From Paracoccus homiensis (GTDB lineage: Bacteria; Pseudomonadota; Alphaproteobacteria; Rhodobacterales; Rhodobacteraceae): 64,000 nt of DNA. The stretch covers positions 62,001 to 126,000 of the forward strand of contig NZ_FOHO01000001.1 in assembly GCF_900111675.1 (NCBI RefSeq), read 5' to 3'. The notes under the pieces are model-generated. The model was not told where the DNA came from, did not search any database, and saw nothing but the letters and a program-made list of their open reading frames with translations. Shown in pieces: positions 17,591 to 25,993 of the stretch; within the stretch, counting starts at the first letter, position 1, and each line of letters begins with the position of its first letter. The position numbers were made by a program, and so were the translations under genes.

Positions 17591-18568
17591 ATGCTCGCCG
17601 ACCATTTGTCCCGCCTTGCGGCCGATTACACGCATGAACGCGTTAAATCGTTCACGGGATCGAAATTCGGTGACTTTGTACGGCACGACATCGCTATAGA
17701 GGCGAAGAAGGTCCTGATGCTGTGGCCGTTTGAGCTGAAGGTCAAGGCGAGCGTCGGCCAAGGTGTTTGGGCTTCCGTTCCCTGGCTTGCATTCTTTGAT
17801 CCCTTGATTACCGAGACGGCAACGAAAGGCTTTTACGTCGTCTACCTGATCAATCCTGACGCGCGGACAATTACGCTTTCGATGAACCAAGGGACTACGG
17901 CAATCTACAATGATTTCGGACAGTCCCGCGGCCGCGAGGTGCTTAAGCGCAGGGCGCGCGACATGGCAGACCGCGTTCCTGAGTATGTAAAGCACTTCTC
18001 TGAGGACTCGATTGATCTTGGCTCCGAGGCCGGCCTTCCGTCCGGGTATGAGGCTGGGCATTCCTTTGGGAGGATCTATAAGGCCGGTGAGTTCACGGAT
18101 GCTCAGCTTTCTGAGGACCTGTACCAAATGCTGCTTGCCTACGAGGCATTGGTGAATCGTGGCGGTACGACCCCAAGCGAAGCAATGCAGGAAGAGGCCG
18201 GGGGAAAGGATATCGAAGAGACCCGCCGCTACATCCTATCCCGTCGCATCGAACGTTCGCCGAAGGTACGGAAGGATGTGCTAAAGGCGAAGCCGCCCAT
18301 CTGTGAATGCTGCGGCCTCGATCCCAAGCGCGACTACGGCTTCGCTGGACCCGCTCACGAGGCGCCACTCGACGTCCATCACGCCGCGCCGCTTAATGGC
18401 CTGGCAGAGGGTGAAACACGCCGCTATAAGATACCAAATGATTTCATGGTCTTATGCCCAACCTGCCATCGCATGATCCATAAGATTGGTGCGCCATCTG
18501 ACCTAATGGAATTGAAGAAAATGCTGCGCTTCAAGATCGCGCGCGATGTAGCGTACTTCACTCGGTGA
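17591..18568 (+). CDS. MrcB_N-HNH endonuclease, predicted modified-DNA restriction enzyme
   Basis: A 325-residue fusion. The N-terminal half (about 1-140) has GQGVWASVPWLAFFDPLITE and GFYVVYLINPDARTITLSMN, typical of the MrcB_N/DUF3578 domain that precedes modified-base restriction enzymes. The C-terminal quarter is an HNH nuclease with zinc ligands CECC and CPTC (289-292), DVHH at 261-264 and N283. This layout is like single-chain type IV enzymes that cut DNA with modified cytosine. An AGAGGGA site precedes the ATG. It is the first gene after the early operon and probably cargo. Anti-phage defence is an inference from the domain pair. Confidence 0.8.
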   Translation: MLADHLSRLAADYTHERVKSFTGSKFGDFVRHDIAIEAKKVLMLWPFELKVKASVGQGVWASVPWLAFFDPLITETATKGFYVVYLINPDARTITLSMNQGTTAIYNDFGQSRGREVLKRRARDMADRVPEYVKHFSEDSIDLGSEAGLPSGYEAGHSFGRIYKAGEFTDAQLSEDLYQMLLAYEALVNRGGTTPSEAMQEEAGGKDIEETRRYILSRRIERSPKVRKDVLKAKPPICECCGLDPKRDYGFAGPAHEAPLDVHHAAPLNGLAEGETRRYKIPNDFMVLCPTCHRMIHKIGAPSDLMELKKMLRFKIARDVAYFTR

Positions 18569-18831
18569 AAACCACGCGCTTGCACCGTAAGGGCGTCCCT
18601 CCTTACAACGGCAAAAGGACGGTGCCTGATCAAGACGGACTCACTGCCCACCCTGGAGGCAGCGCAGTATCGACATTATCGTGGGAAACGGCGAGGCAAG
18701 GCAGGCCCGAAGCTGCCGCTTGTTGGGAAAACAGTCGCCGCAGTGCAACTCTGCAGGAGCGAACCTTGAGAGTATACACTCTCAATCGAACGAAGCGATG
18801 CATATCTCTTATGTAAACGGAGAGGACAGAC

Positions 18832-19191
18832 ATGGCACTCACAATGGACATGGACGCAAGGAAGGCCGAGTTGTTGCTGCGGGCAGCATTGCTGGATGAT
18901 GCGAGCAACGTGGGAGAGAGGCTTGCTGCTTTGAGCGCCGACATAAAGGTAGATGATGACGGCGACGCATGGATAACGCTGGACATGGACCTCTGGCCCG
19001 AAGACAAGGAATCGCCCGAGGTCGAAGCTATTGCAAAGCTGCTTTGGATAGAAATCGACTGGTCGGCGACCGATGGAACTTTTCCGTTCGCCTGGCCCGA
19101 TTTGGGTGCGCAATCCGACAAAACGACGACCTACTTCAAGTCGGTGCTGGACGCGTATGGTGGCCAGAGGCCCAGCAAGGAAACTGAGTAG
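18832..19191 (+). CDS. Hypothetical acidic protein (119 aa)
   Basis: Starts MALTMDMDARKAELLLRAAL and has acidic stretches (DIKVDDDGDAWITLDMDLW and PEDKESPEVEAIAKLLW). ACGGAGAGG lies before the ATG. No family recognised. An acidic small protein between two nuclease-like genes could be an inhibitor or immunity partner, but only position suggests this. Confidence 0.6.
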   Translation: MALTMDMDARKAELLLRAALLDDASNVGERLAALSADIKVDDDGDAWITLDMDLWPEDKESPEVEAIAKLLWIEIDWSATDGTFPFAWPDLGAQSDKTTTYFKSVLDAYGGQRPSKETE

Positions 19192-19355
19192 TCGCTGCCG
19201 TTCGATGCTTGGCTGGCGCTGCGGTACAGCTTCTTCTGACCGGACGTTCGTGGTTGCCGCGGCGCAATCGACCAAGCACAGTCTGATTTGCGGAACATTG
19301 CTGCCATTCGGAAGCCGATCTTAGTCAATTACACTTGAAAGGTGTCCGCACCACG

Positions 19356-20711
19356 ATGAAGCTTGCTCTAGACACCCTCGCTTGGACCGCGCCGCGAACG
19401 GGCCACAACTGGACCTGTCCGGACACAGCCAATGCCGTTGAATGGTTTCGCTCACTGGCGGAAGAAAAGCATCTCGAATCGCGTCTCGACGCCTGCCGAA
19501 CGATTTATGAGCAAAACCGTGAAACGGTAGAGACCGGACTTTCCACCTACCTCTTCGATCCGCGCGACGCTGTTGCATGGTACATCTTGCAAGCTGAAAC
19601 CTATGCAACCGACCGTCGCTTCTGGACACCTGATGAGGCGGCACGGACAGTCCCATACATAAGGCGCATCGGACAGTTGCGTGATCGCCTTGCTGGTGTG
19701 GATGGCGTAGAGGAACGGGTAGCCAGGTTTGTCAATGGCGACGCCTCTCAACCTGAGGGCCCTATTTACGAACTGCTAGTAGCTGGTGCGTGGGCCGATA
19801 GGGGTTACTCTGTCAGGTTTGTTCCAGAGCAGAGAGGCGGTCCTCGCACGCCCGACCTAGAAGTAAACAAAGGGCGATCGAGCTGGGCAGTCGAAGCGAA
19901 GCGCATGATGCCCTCTGCCTATGGAAAGCGGGAGATAGAAAAGGGCCGTGAGCTCGCAGCGCACCTCCATGATATGAGTGAGGCATCAGGCCATTCGGTG
20001 GTGGTAGATGTGATCTATAACAAGGAGCTTGCGGAGTATCCTCACGACTTCCTCGCAAGTTGTGTGCAGGAATTTCTTCCTGTGCGGGAACCCCGGATTA
20101 TTGATCATAAAGACGCACACATTGTGGTTCGGCAAGTTGCATGGCCGATCTGCCACCAAGTACTTTCGACCGATGTCGTGTTCATCGGATCAACGCGAAT
20201 GATGGAGCTTGTTGGCGGCGCGCACGACCATGACTGGTCCCACAGCTTACGTGCACGGTGCCGACGAGCGCAGAAGCGCCCCTCCTATGCTGATCACATC
20301 TACCATGCATCATTAGTGAACTGGATATGCTCCTCGCCTGTTGCGCGCAGTGCGCGAGCAAAGCACTTCAAAAAGAAGCTGATCGATGCAGAACGTCAGC
20401 TTCCACAAGATCGTCCTGGAGTGATCCATGTTGGTATGGAGTCTTCGGGACACTACGATTCGGACCTGCGCCGACATTATATTAACGGGAGAGAGGCAGC
20501 CGGCCTGCTCGAAGGACGATCGCGATTGAGATGGGTATATGGGAATTACTTCAAAACTGAGGTGACAACGCGGTCTAACGAGTCGCTCGCGATGGAGGAA
20601 ACGATGGCGCCATACAAAGTTGGTCAGCATCGAACACGTGACCCCTTACAAAGCCGCCTCTTGCTTTGCGATGATGAGGGCACAACACGGTCGGGCGCCT
20701 ATTGGGATTAG
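19356..20711 (+). CDS. Predicted PD-(D/E)XK nuclease-fold protein, unknown function
   Basis: A 451-residue protein of no family known to me. Residues about 135-190 look like a restriction-endonuclease core: GPIYELLVAGAWADRGYSVR (helix plus strand, E139), RTPDLEV (D167), and WAVEAKRMM (E180, K182). After it come mixed alpha/beta segments and a basic HFKKKL stretch. ATG at 19356 was taken rather than a TTG seven codons earlier; neither has a strong RBS. There is no recognisable methylase partner. It lies in the cargo block with other defence-like genes and probably cuts nucleic acid; the target is unknown. Confidence 0.65.
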   Translation: MKLALDTLAWTAPRTGHNWTCPDTANAVEWFRSLAEEKHLESRLDACRTIYEQNRETVETGLSTYLFDPRDAVAWYILQAETYATDRRFWTPDEAARTVPYIRRIGQLRDRLAGVDGVEERVARFVNGDASQPEGPIYELLVAGAWADRGYSVRFVPEQRGGPRTPDLEVNKGRSSWAVEAKRMMPSAYGKREIEKGRELAAHLHDMSEASGHSVVVDVIYNKELAEYPHDFLASCVQEFLPVREPRIIDHKDAHIVVRQVAWPICHQVLSTDVVFIGSTRMMELVGGAHDHDWSHSLRARCRRAQKRPSYADHIYHASLVNWICSSPVARSARAKHFKKKLIDAERQLPQDRPGVIHVGMESSGHYDSDLRRHYINGREAAGLLEGRSRLRWVYGNYFKTEVTTRSNESLAMEETMAPYKVGQHRTRDPLQSRLLLCDDEGTTRSGAYWD

Positions 20712-21203
20712 CCGAAAGCCCCGTACGCCTAGTGCTGTAGGGCATCTTAGGAAAACATTGCTCTCCGGAAGTGGAAGGCCCCATATTCGCACAGAGATGT
20801 GCGCTGAATGTGCTTGCCTATAACATCAAGCGGATGATCGCGTTGATCGGAATCCAAGGCCTGGTGCGGGCCATTGCCGCCTGATCGGAGGCTGTCACGC
20901 CCCAAGCGCGGACGTCGCGCCACGCCTGAAAGGGATCATCAAGCTGTAACGCGCGCGATGGGCGTCGAAGGTAACTGAAAGTAAGCAACTGGGCAAACCA
21001 GTAGCCGACAGCACCTGCCGGCCCGTTTCCACACAGCCTCGGCCCAATGCGGACCTTCGTACCAGGCACAGCGGATGACCGGTGTCAGCATCATAGTAGT
21101 TGGCTACCCTTTCACCGAGCCCATCAAGATAAACATCGATATCTGTCTTGACATGATCGCTTGATGCTCACCTCATGTGTGTGAGACCTGTGGGGGGGGG
21201 TAT
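20712..21203. other. No supported gene (cargo region spacer)
   Basis: An 83-codon minus-strand frame at 20818-21069 has no RBS or family likeness. From about 21100 the sequence turns AT-rich and probably carries the promoter of the P-loop ATPase gene. Confidence 0.4.
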
Positions 21204-22802
21204 ATGACCGCGAAAAACTTTAACGAGCTATTTCTGAAGTGTCATGACGCAAGCGTATTTCAGGAGAAGAACAACTTCGACACCCTAAGTAAAGTCTATT
21301 TTGACGACAATCACAGCAAGCAAATCCTGGAGCAGGATCAGTATTTCATTATTGGAGAGAAAGGGACCGGGAAGACTATCATTGCGCAATACCTTTCCAA
21401 CATTAGAAAGGATAAAAATTGCTCAATTGTAGATTTTTCAACAATCGATTTTGACACTTTCCGAAAGCTCAGCAATGATGGGCATCTGAAGTACATTCAA
21501 GCCGATCAGCTTTGGCAAGTCTTACTTATGGCTCTGACTGCAGAGATAGTCGTATCCAAGGAAGAGAGCATTCTGTCGAGCCTGAAGTTTAAAGCTCTTC
21601 ATTCGGCCATTCAGGACTTCTACGACAACAAGTTTATACCTGAGTTCCCCGTCGTCGTCGAGCTAATGCAAAAATTTGACGCATTAGCTGAACTGTCCAA
21701 CAAACATATCGGAAAGATTTCAGGTGGTGAGGGGTCAAGTGAACGAACAACTTTCCAAAGAGGGGAGAGTCCTCTTAATAATGTCCGATCCGATTTTGAA
21801 GAAGCGTTCAAAAGCGCAAGGATAAGTCAAGATCATGTGATCTTCGTCGACAAAATCGATATTAAGCCAGATGATATTGCGTTCGATAAGTTTATTATTA
21901 TCCTGAGGTCTTTTGCCCGCGCTGCCCTCCACTTGAACGAGCATGTCTTCTCAAGAATGAAAGGCCGGAAACGGATCAAGATCGTACTTCTAACCAGACC
22001 GGATATATTTGATCGACTCAACTTACAGAACCAGAGCGCCCGCGCCAGCGACAACTCTGTGGTATTGAACTGGGACACAACCTACCAGCATCATAGACAG
22101 TCAGATATATTTCGGCTTGCCGATAATTTTCTCGGAAGCCAATCGGGCGTTGCGTTTTCAGAAGGTGCTGCATGGGATCACTATGTTAGCAAAGATGTCC
22201 TTCATGATTCACTTCGAAACCCAGAAGATAGCGTTAATAGATCCTTTCGTGAGTTTCTGAGGGTTTCATGGTTTCGGCCAAGAGACATCATACGAGCGCT
22301 GCATATATGCCAAAGCCAACCAGATTGTGAAGAGTTAGTCACCGAAGCTGGGTTTAGAAAGTCCTTCAAGCTGTTTTCCGACTATCTCTACGGAGAAGTG
22401 AAGGACTTTTCGAGATTCTATTTTTCAGACTCTACATTTGATCTAATAGAAAGATTTTTTAGTGAAATCCAAAGGTTAGACATTATTACTTACGATAACT
22501 TCTTGTCCGCCCACGACACCTTCATCAAGAAGGTTAAAGGTGGACCATCCCGAGAAGCATTGGATCCACGAGTCGAGGATCCAGATGAATTCCTTCAAAT
22601 ACTTTACTCGTCAAACATTCTGTGTTGGCGGGCCGAGAATGATTTCGACGGCGTCGATGATTATTGGGCATTTCGCGAGCGTTCCGCAACTCAACTTGAC
22701 CCCAAGGTCGGACTATATCAGGAGTATGCGGTGCATTATGGGTTGAGAAGAGCGCTGCGCCTTACAAGTAAGATAGTAACCGGCGTGAAGGATAACACTT
22801 AA
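21204..22802 (+). CDS. P-loop ATPase, Sll1717-like, probable defence cargo
   Basis: A 532-residue STAND/AAA-like ATPase. Walker A GEKGTGKT is at residues 51-58 and a Walker B-like VIFVDKID follows. The opening (FDTLSKVYFDDNHSKQILEQ then DQYFIIGEKG) resembles the Sll1717-type P-loop ATPases annotated in many genomes. The C-terminal half is helical, with no recognised effector domain. The gene is clearly more AT-rich than everything around it and uses AT-ending codons, which points to recent transfer. The start follows a run of G residues that can act as SD. A role in phage exclusion is inferred from location and family habits. Confidence 0.65.
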   Translation: MTAKNFNELFLKCHDASVFQEKNNFDTLSKVYFDDNHSKQILEQDQYFIIGEKGTGKTIIAQYLSNIRKDKNCSIVDFSTIDFDTFRKLSNDGHLKYIQADQLWQVLLMALTAEIVVSKEESILSSLKFKALHSAIQDFYDNKFIPEFPVVVELMQKFDALAELSNKHIGKISGGEGSSERTTFQRGESPLNNVRSDFEEAFKSARISQDHVIFVDKIDIKPDDIAFDKFIIILRSFARAALHLNEHVFSRMKGRKRIKIVLLTRPDIFDRLNLQNQSARASDNSVVLNWDTTYQHHRQSDIFRLADNFLGSQSGVAFSEGAAWDHYVSKDVLHDSLRNPEDSVNRSFREFLRVSWFRPRDIIRALHICQSQPDCEELVTEAGFRKSFKLFSDYLYGEVKDFSRFYFSDSTFDLIERFFSEIQRLDIITYDNFLSAHDTFIKKVKGGPSREALDPRVEDPDEFLQILYSSNILCWRAENDFDGVDDYWAFRERSATQLDPKVGLYQEYAVHYGLRRALRLTSKIVTGVKDNT

Positions 22803-23347
22803 ATGCGTGGGCTGCTCTTCTATTAAATTTTGCGAGATGAAACCAACCTCCTGCATCAATCATCGATCCCAATTCCCGCTCCTCGCGAGAGGCTTGGCCG
22901 CAATGGACAATTAAGCATTCCATCTTCCATGAGAAATTGACCCTCCGGGTGGGGAATTCATTTGGCACCCTCTCGCCTTCTGCTCAGAGATCTGTCAAGA
23001 CGTTGTACAGAGCGGAAACCTCTCTACGCGTAGCGGTCATTCGTCCAGATCGCAGCGAAGGTCAGCTCCCCGCCCCTGGCGTTCCACTACATGCAGCCAT
23101 GCGCATGATCTCGACCGGAATTCATAGGCAGTAGCCGTGATTCAAAGCAGACAGGCGAAGGGCTGTCTAATACCTGATAGACATAGAGCAAACAGCGTAA
23201 GAGTCGGATTCCGACCTGAGCATATCGGCCAGATTAAGCGTACTGATCAGTTGCTTCGGCTGCTTTGACGCTTCTGGCATGCACGAAACCGCCAGAGGCG
23301 CGCGCCGCCAGCTGTGGTGATGATCCAGACCATCTGCGAGGTCTGGA
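22803..23347. other. No supported gene; holds one copy of the phage hairpin repeat
   Basis: About 540 bases between the cargo block and the lysis genes. Base composition returns to high GC along it. The only clear element is the 18-bp repeat at 23283-23300. A lysis or late promoter may be here, but I cannot point to one. Confidence 0.5.
23283..23300 (+). repeat. Phage hairpin repeat, copy 1
   Basis: ACGAAACCGCCAGAGGCG, 48 bp before the first lysis-region gene. The CGCC-AGA-GGCG core can fold into a short hairpin. Confidence 0.75.
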
Positions 23348-23587
23348 ATGCTTGAGCAAGCCATTGAAAAGATCATTGAAGCGGCGTTCTCACCAGGAGG
23401 CGCCACGGCGCTAGCTTCGGCTGGCGGCTGGCTGCTGTTCTTCTGGTCCGAATGGCGCCGTGATCGGCAGGCGGCGCGGTTTTCGGACAAGATCACGACC
23501 CTATCCAGCGAAGCCCACGCGTCGCAGCTGGCAACGGTCAAGGTTCTTGAAGGCTTCCGTTCGGACTTGGTTCGGAGGGTCGCATGA
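23348..23587 (+). CDS. Small phage membrane protein of the lysis region (79 aa)
   Basis: Starts MLEQAIEKIIEAAFSPGGAT, then one membrane segment (ALASAGGWLLFFWSEW) and a charged helical tail. One transmembrane segment with a long cytoplasmic or periplasmic helix fits a pinholin/Rz-like or accessory lysis protein, but no family is clear. It overlaps the next gene by ATGA. Confidence 0.6.
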   Translation: MLEQAIEKIIEAAFSPGGATALASAGGWLLFFWSEWRRDRQAARFSDKITTLSSEAHASQLATVKVLEGFRSDLVRRVA

Positions 23588-23781
23588 TGATCTGGCCGCT
23601 CTCGCTGCTGATCGATCGGACCGCGACCGTCCAACGCGAGCAGCGCGCGGATCACCAAATCGCCCGCACGATACAAACCCGCGCCCATATCGAAGCGCTG
23701 GCGAAGGACATCGAGGGGCTTATCGGGGCGGCAAACGGCGATCCGCTTCTGCTTGAGAAGAAGGAGGATCGCCATGGATGA
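23584..23781 (+). CDS. Phage hypothetical protein of the lysis region (65 aa)
   Basis: Starts MMIWPLSLLIDRTATVQREQ, a short hydrophobic N-terminus followed by a charged helix. It might be an Rz1- or spanin-like partner of the upstream protein, but there is no lipobox. It is coupled to both neighbours by overlaps. Confidence 0.55.
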   Translation: MMIWPLSLLIDRTATVQREQRADHQIARTIQTRAHIEALAKDIEGLIGAANGDPLLLEKKEDRHG

Positions 23782-24253
23782 TGGCGTGGTCATTGCCGTG
23801 ATGCCGGTGGCGGCGGTGGTATCGCTGGTCTGCAACGTGCTGGTCATCGCGGTCTGCTGTCTGGGAGTGCGGGGCTTCTGGCCTGCGCTTGGTCTTTGGT
23901 CGCGCAATCGCAACCCGGCGCTGGTCGCGCTTGGGATCATTCTCATCTGCGCGGGGCTCGCGGTGAACAGCGCCATCTGGGCGCCCTTCCGGTTGGCGCG
24001 GATCGGCGATTGGGAGACCATGCTGGTCCTGTATCGAGAGTTCGGCGGTTTCACTGATATCTTCGGCAAGGGCCTGCCCGCGCTTGGGGTCTGGGTGCTG
24101 CTGTGGGCCAAGCTGGACGCGATCTATCCGCCTTCGGAGCGATCGCGCTGGAATATCCTCAATGTCGCGTGGTTTCCGCATTCCGACCGCATCCTTCCGA
24201 GGGCGCTGTCGCTTCGGTGGCTGCGCATCCCCACAAAATTTGGAGACCGCTGA
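23774..24253 (+). CDS. Phage membrane protein (159 aa)
   Basis: Starts MDDGVVIAVMPVAAVVSLVC and has three to four hydrophobic segments (about 5-33, 48-70 and 95-112). The start at 23774 was chosen because AAGGAGG lies seven bases upstream, rather than the ATG at 23753. It couples to the endolysin gene by TGATG. Could be a holin or a membrane protein of the lysis module. Confidence 0.65.
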   Translation: MDDGVVIAVMPVAAVVSLVCNVLVIAVCCLGVRGFWPALGLWSRNRNPALVALGIILICAGLAVNSAIWAPFRLARIGDWETMLVLYREFGGFTDIFGKGLPALGVWVLLWAKLDAIYPPSERSRWNILNVAWFPHSDRILPRALSLRWLRIPTKFGDR

Positions 24254-25062
24254 TGCAGGTCACGGATGTGCAACGGCTCTTGGCCGAGGCGAACTACTAC
24301 AACGGCCCAATCGACGGAGATGCTGGTCTGGGCACCATGCGCGGCGCGTCGGTTATCGAGGGCAATGCCGGCCGATCCTTTGCGGAATGGCCAACGTGGC
24401 GGCGGCTGACGCATGCCGGCCAGGCAATTCTGAAGGCGCAGGGCTACTCGGTCGGGGATCTGGACGGTCTGACCGGCCCGCAGACATCCGAGGCCCTGAC
24501 GCAGTGGCGATCGGACCGGGCGGGCACGGATGCCAGCGTTGATCGCACACCGACACCTGAAGCCGGGGCGCGGTCACACCCTGCGCAGATGGCATGGCCG
24601 CTGCAGCGCGACGTGCGCGCCTTCTTCGGCCCGGCCGGTGCGCCTGCCTGCACGGCGGGCGTTGTGGCGCTGCCCTTCCCGTTCCTCATCGCCTGGAACA
24701 AGTCGCAGAGCGTCTCGCGGTTCTATTGCCACGAGAAGGTTGCCGAGCCGCTGACATGGATCTTCGCCGAGGCACATCGGACGTTTGGTGCCGAGCGCAT
24801 GCGGGACATGGGCCTCGATATCTATGGCGGCTGCTTTGCCAACAGGACGATGCGGGGTGGCACGGCGACGTCCATGCATGCTTGGGGCATCGCGGTTGAT
24901 CTCGATCCCGAACACAACCAGCTGCGCTGGGGCGCTGACCGGGCGCGGTTCGCGAAGCCTGAATACCGCGACTGGTGGCAGATCGTGATGCAGGCCGGGG
25001 CGGTCCCGGCCGGATACGCGTGGCGCAAGGACTGGATGCATTTCCAGTTCGCCCGGCTCTGA
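24253..25062 (+). CDS. Endolysin: peptidoglycan-binding domain plus M15-type peptidase
   Basis: A 269-residue lysis enzyme. The N-terminal 85 residues (VQRLLAEANYYNGPIDGDAG ... GYSVGDLDGLTGPQTSEAL) form two peptidoglycan-binding-like repeats. The C-terminal part is a zinc D-Ala-D-Ala/L-Ala-D-Glu peptidase-like domain with the ligands in SMHAWGIAVDLD (His and Asp) and the final His in WMHFQ. It should cut peptide stems of peptidoglycan at the end of infection. There is no signal peptide, so release needs a holin. It couples to the membrane protein gene upstream. Confidence 0.85.
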   Translation: MQVTDVQRLLAEANYYNGPIDGDAGLGTMRGASVIEGNAGRSFAEWPTWRRLTHAGQAILKAQGYSVGDLDGLTGPQTSEALTQWRSDRAGTDASVDRTPTPEAGARSHPAQMAWPLQRDVRAFFGPAGAPACTAGVVALPFPFLIAWNKSQSVSRFYCHEKVAEPLTWIFAEAHRTFGAERMRDMGLDIYGGCFANRTMRGGTATSMHAWGIAVDLDPEHNQLRWGADRARFAKPEYRDWWQIVMQAGAVPAGYAWRKDWMHFQFARL

Positions 25063-25073
25063 AGGAGGATTTC

Positions 25074-25481
25074 ATGGACAACTCTCAATTGACGGACCTG
25101 CCGGAATTCGGCGACGCGGTGCTGGCAGCCGCCAGCCTCGCGGTGGCGCTGATCGGCTGGCTGATCGGCCGTGCGACCGGCCGCAAAGCGCCAGTGGCGC
25201 TGATGACGATCCTCCACTCAGCCGTGGCCTCGGTCGCGGCGGCGGCAATCAAGCGACGGCTGACGGCATCGGAGGCGGCAGAGCTGCTGTTCGAGCATCT
25301 TCTGGGCGGCTCGCCCGAGACCACGCGCAAGCTAAAGCCTTCGCCTGCGGTGCTGGGCACGCTGCTCGAGGGCGCGCTTGGCCGGGCGGCTGCGGATCAG
25401 CGGGTCACGGATGCCGGCATCCTGCGAGAGAATGTTGCCGCAGAGGTGATCGCGGCGGCGGCGAAGGCGATGGGCCGCTGA
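25074..25481 (+). CDS. Holin-like phage protein (135 aa)
   Basis: Starts MDNSQLTDLPEFGDAVLAAA, with one hydrophobic helix (about 16-36, ending GWLIGRATGRK) and a second Ala-rich amphipathic helix. AAGGAGG precedes the ATG, directly after the endolysin stop. Position and one or two membrane segments suggest a holin; no family motif confirms it. Confidence 0.6.
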   Translation: MDNSQLTDLPEFGDAVLAAASLAVALIGWLIGRATGRKAPVALMTILHSAVASVAAAAIKRRLTASEAAELLFEHLLGGSPETTRKLKPSPAVLGTLLEGALGRAAADQRVTDAGILRENVAAEVIAAAAKAMGR

Positions 25482-25828
25482 TGATCGACGCGTCGGACTT
25501 TCCGGGCCAGCCGCTCGCCTGGGGCGGCAACCAGTCGGGCCACATGCTGATCGGGGCGAACATCGCGGTGGTTCTGGCCGTCGCGGTGTCGGACCCATTC
25601 CCGCTGATCCTGCTGTCGGTTGCGCTTTACCTGCTGGTGATCGAGCTGCCGCAGGATCGCTCGACTGTCGCGCTGCGCATCGACTGTGCGGTGGACGCGG
25701 GCTTCGCCGCCTCGGGGGCGATTCTGGTCGCGCTGCTGCTGCCGGTCTGGTGGTGGGGGGTGCTGGCGTGGCTTTTGGCGGTCGATGTGGCGCTGATCGC
25801 GGGCATGGCGCGTCGGTGGGTGGATTAG
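25481..25828 (+). CDS. Phage membrane protein (115 aa)
   Basis: Starts MIDASDFPGQPLAWGGNQSG, with three hydrophobic segments (about 21-40, 42-55 and 73-108). It overlaps the previous stop by TGATG, so it belongs to the lysis operon. A second holin or antiholin is possible. Confidence 0.6.
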   Translation: MIDASDFPGQPLAWGGNQSGHMLIGANIAVVLAVAVSDPFPLILLSVALYLLVIELPQDRSTVALRIDCAVDAGFAASGAILVALLLPVWWWGVLAWLLAVDVALIAGMARRWVD

Positions 25829-25993
25829 GTCACGCTTGTGCCCTTGCGGTATGGATCCGCGCAGCTCACTGCCCCCCGGCGCGGGTCCTTCCCGGTGGGG
25901 GTGCATCGTGGGTGGGACCGCTGCGCAGAAATTTACTTCTGCCTGCGCCGTTTTTTCGATTTCGTTTCGTTTTCTGCCTAAAGGGGTCTTCGG

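Noticed and set aside
20818..21069. An 83-codon minus-strand frame in the cargo spacer
   Set aside because: No start signal, no recognisable domain; could be a decayed remnant but this cannot be shown.
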